A stretch of 5,109 nucleotides of DNA. Source: Frankiales bacterium (GTDB lineage Bacteria > Actinomycetota > Actinomycetes > JAFAQI01). The translations under genes were made by a program, and so were the position numbers. Positions 4,856-5,109 of this stretch are shown piece after piece. The notes beneath the pieces are model-generated. The model ran no database searches and was not told the DNA's origin. It saw only the letters and a list, made by a program, of their open reading frames with translations. How positions within the stretch are numbered: the stretch's first letter is position 1; every line of letters starts with the position of its first letter. The stretch covers positions 1 through 5,109 of the forward strand of contig JAFAQI010000368.1 in assembly GCA_019246495.1 (NCBI GenBank), written 5' to 3'.

Positions 4856-5109
4856 GTGGCGTCAACCATCACCGTCCGCGACGCGACGGACGACGACGTG
4901 CCGGCGATCGCGGCGATCTATGCGCACGCCGTCCTGCACGGCACCGGAACGTTCGAGAGCGATCCGCCCGACGACGCGGAGATCGCCGTACGACGAACCG
5001 CCGTGCTCGCGGCCGGTCTCCCTTACCTCGTCGCAACCGACGGTGAGCGGGTCGTGGGGTTCGCCTACGCCGCGACCTACCGGCCGCGGCCGGCGTATCT
5101 GCATACCGC
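4856..5109 (+). CDS. GNAT-family N-acetyltransferase, phosphinothricin/methionine-sulfone acetyltransferase-like (5' part only)
   Basis: From GTG at 4856, 84 complete codons run off the right edge. The start ITVRDATDDDVPAIAAIYAHAV (residues 5-26) is the typical first strand and helix of a GNAT fold. HGTGTFESDPPDDAE (28-42) resembles the substrate loop of Pat/Bar/MnaT-like members. YLVATDGERVVGFAYAATYRPRPAY (57-81) gives the following strands. The acetyl-CoA-binding Q/RxxGxG/A motif and the rest of a usual 165-180-residue protein lie beyond the window. Relatives acetylate small amino-group substrates such as phosphinothricin, methionine sulfone or other amino acids; the substrate here cannot be told, and a resistance role should not be assumed. 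An in-frame GTG at 4820 would add 12 residues with little resemblance to the family, and neither start has a clear ribosome binding site. It is divergent from the oxidoreductase gene. Confidence 0.85.
   Translation, partial: MASTITVRDATDDDVPAIAAIYAHAVLHGTGTFESDPPDDAEIAVRRTAVLAAGLPYLVATDGERVVGFAYAATYRPRPAYLHT

Overview
The window is high-GC DNA with strongly GC-biased third codon positions. It has TANNNT-type -10 boxes, two start codons that look leaderless, a Rv1855c-type F420-dependent oxidoreductase gene and an actinobacterial-style secreted lytic transglycosylase. Together these point to the chromosome of an Actinomycetota member. Genus cannot be read from the sequence. I see no phage, transposon, integrase, toxin or CRISPR signal, and most of the window looks like ordinary core chromosome.

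Layout. Positions 1-1315 (minus strand) hold nearly all of an M20-family zinc metallo-hydrolase gene, cut by the window edge a few residues before its expected end. Sixteen bases upstream of it, 1332-2390 (minus) encodes a secreted lipoprotein, possibly of the LppX/LprG-like kind. A 74-bp divergent intergenic region separates this from 2465-3574 (plus), which encodes an exported peptidoglycan hydrolase. It joins a CwlO/PcsB/RipA-like coiled-coil N-terminus to an SLT lytic transglycosylase domain. A tRNA-Leu(GAG) gene with encoded CCA follows at 3629-3715. Next is a 47-codon, probably leaderless small gene (3754-3897). It converges on a Rv1855c-family F420-dependent oxidoreductase gene (3913-4785, minus) across a hairpin that overlaps both stop codons. 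Divergent from the oxidoreductase, 4856-5109 (plus) is the 5' part of a GNAT N-acetyltransferase gene that runs off the window.

How the genes may work together. The lipoprotein and the wall hydrolase are both predicted to be exported and share one divergent control region, so joint regulation in the cell envelope is plausible but unproven. The M20 gene may be co-transcribed with the lipoprotein and may also have its own leaderless promoter. The small gene, the oxidoreductase and the acetyltransferase show no obvious common pathway.

Most worth a second look: the coiled-coil plus transglycosylase architecture; a perfect 14-bp palindrome at the hydrolase start that overlaps a second, mutually exclusive hairpin; the leaderless small gene behind the tRNA; and the stop-codon hairpin between the convergent genes. 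No clearly new multi-gene system is visible. No gene-free stretch exceeds 300 bases.
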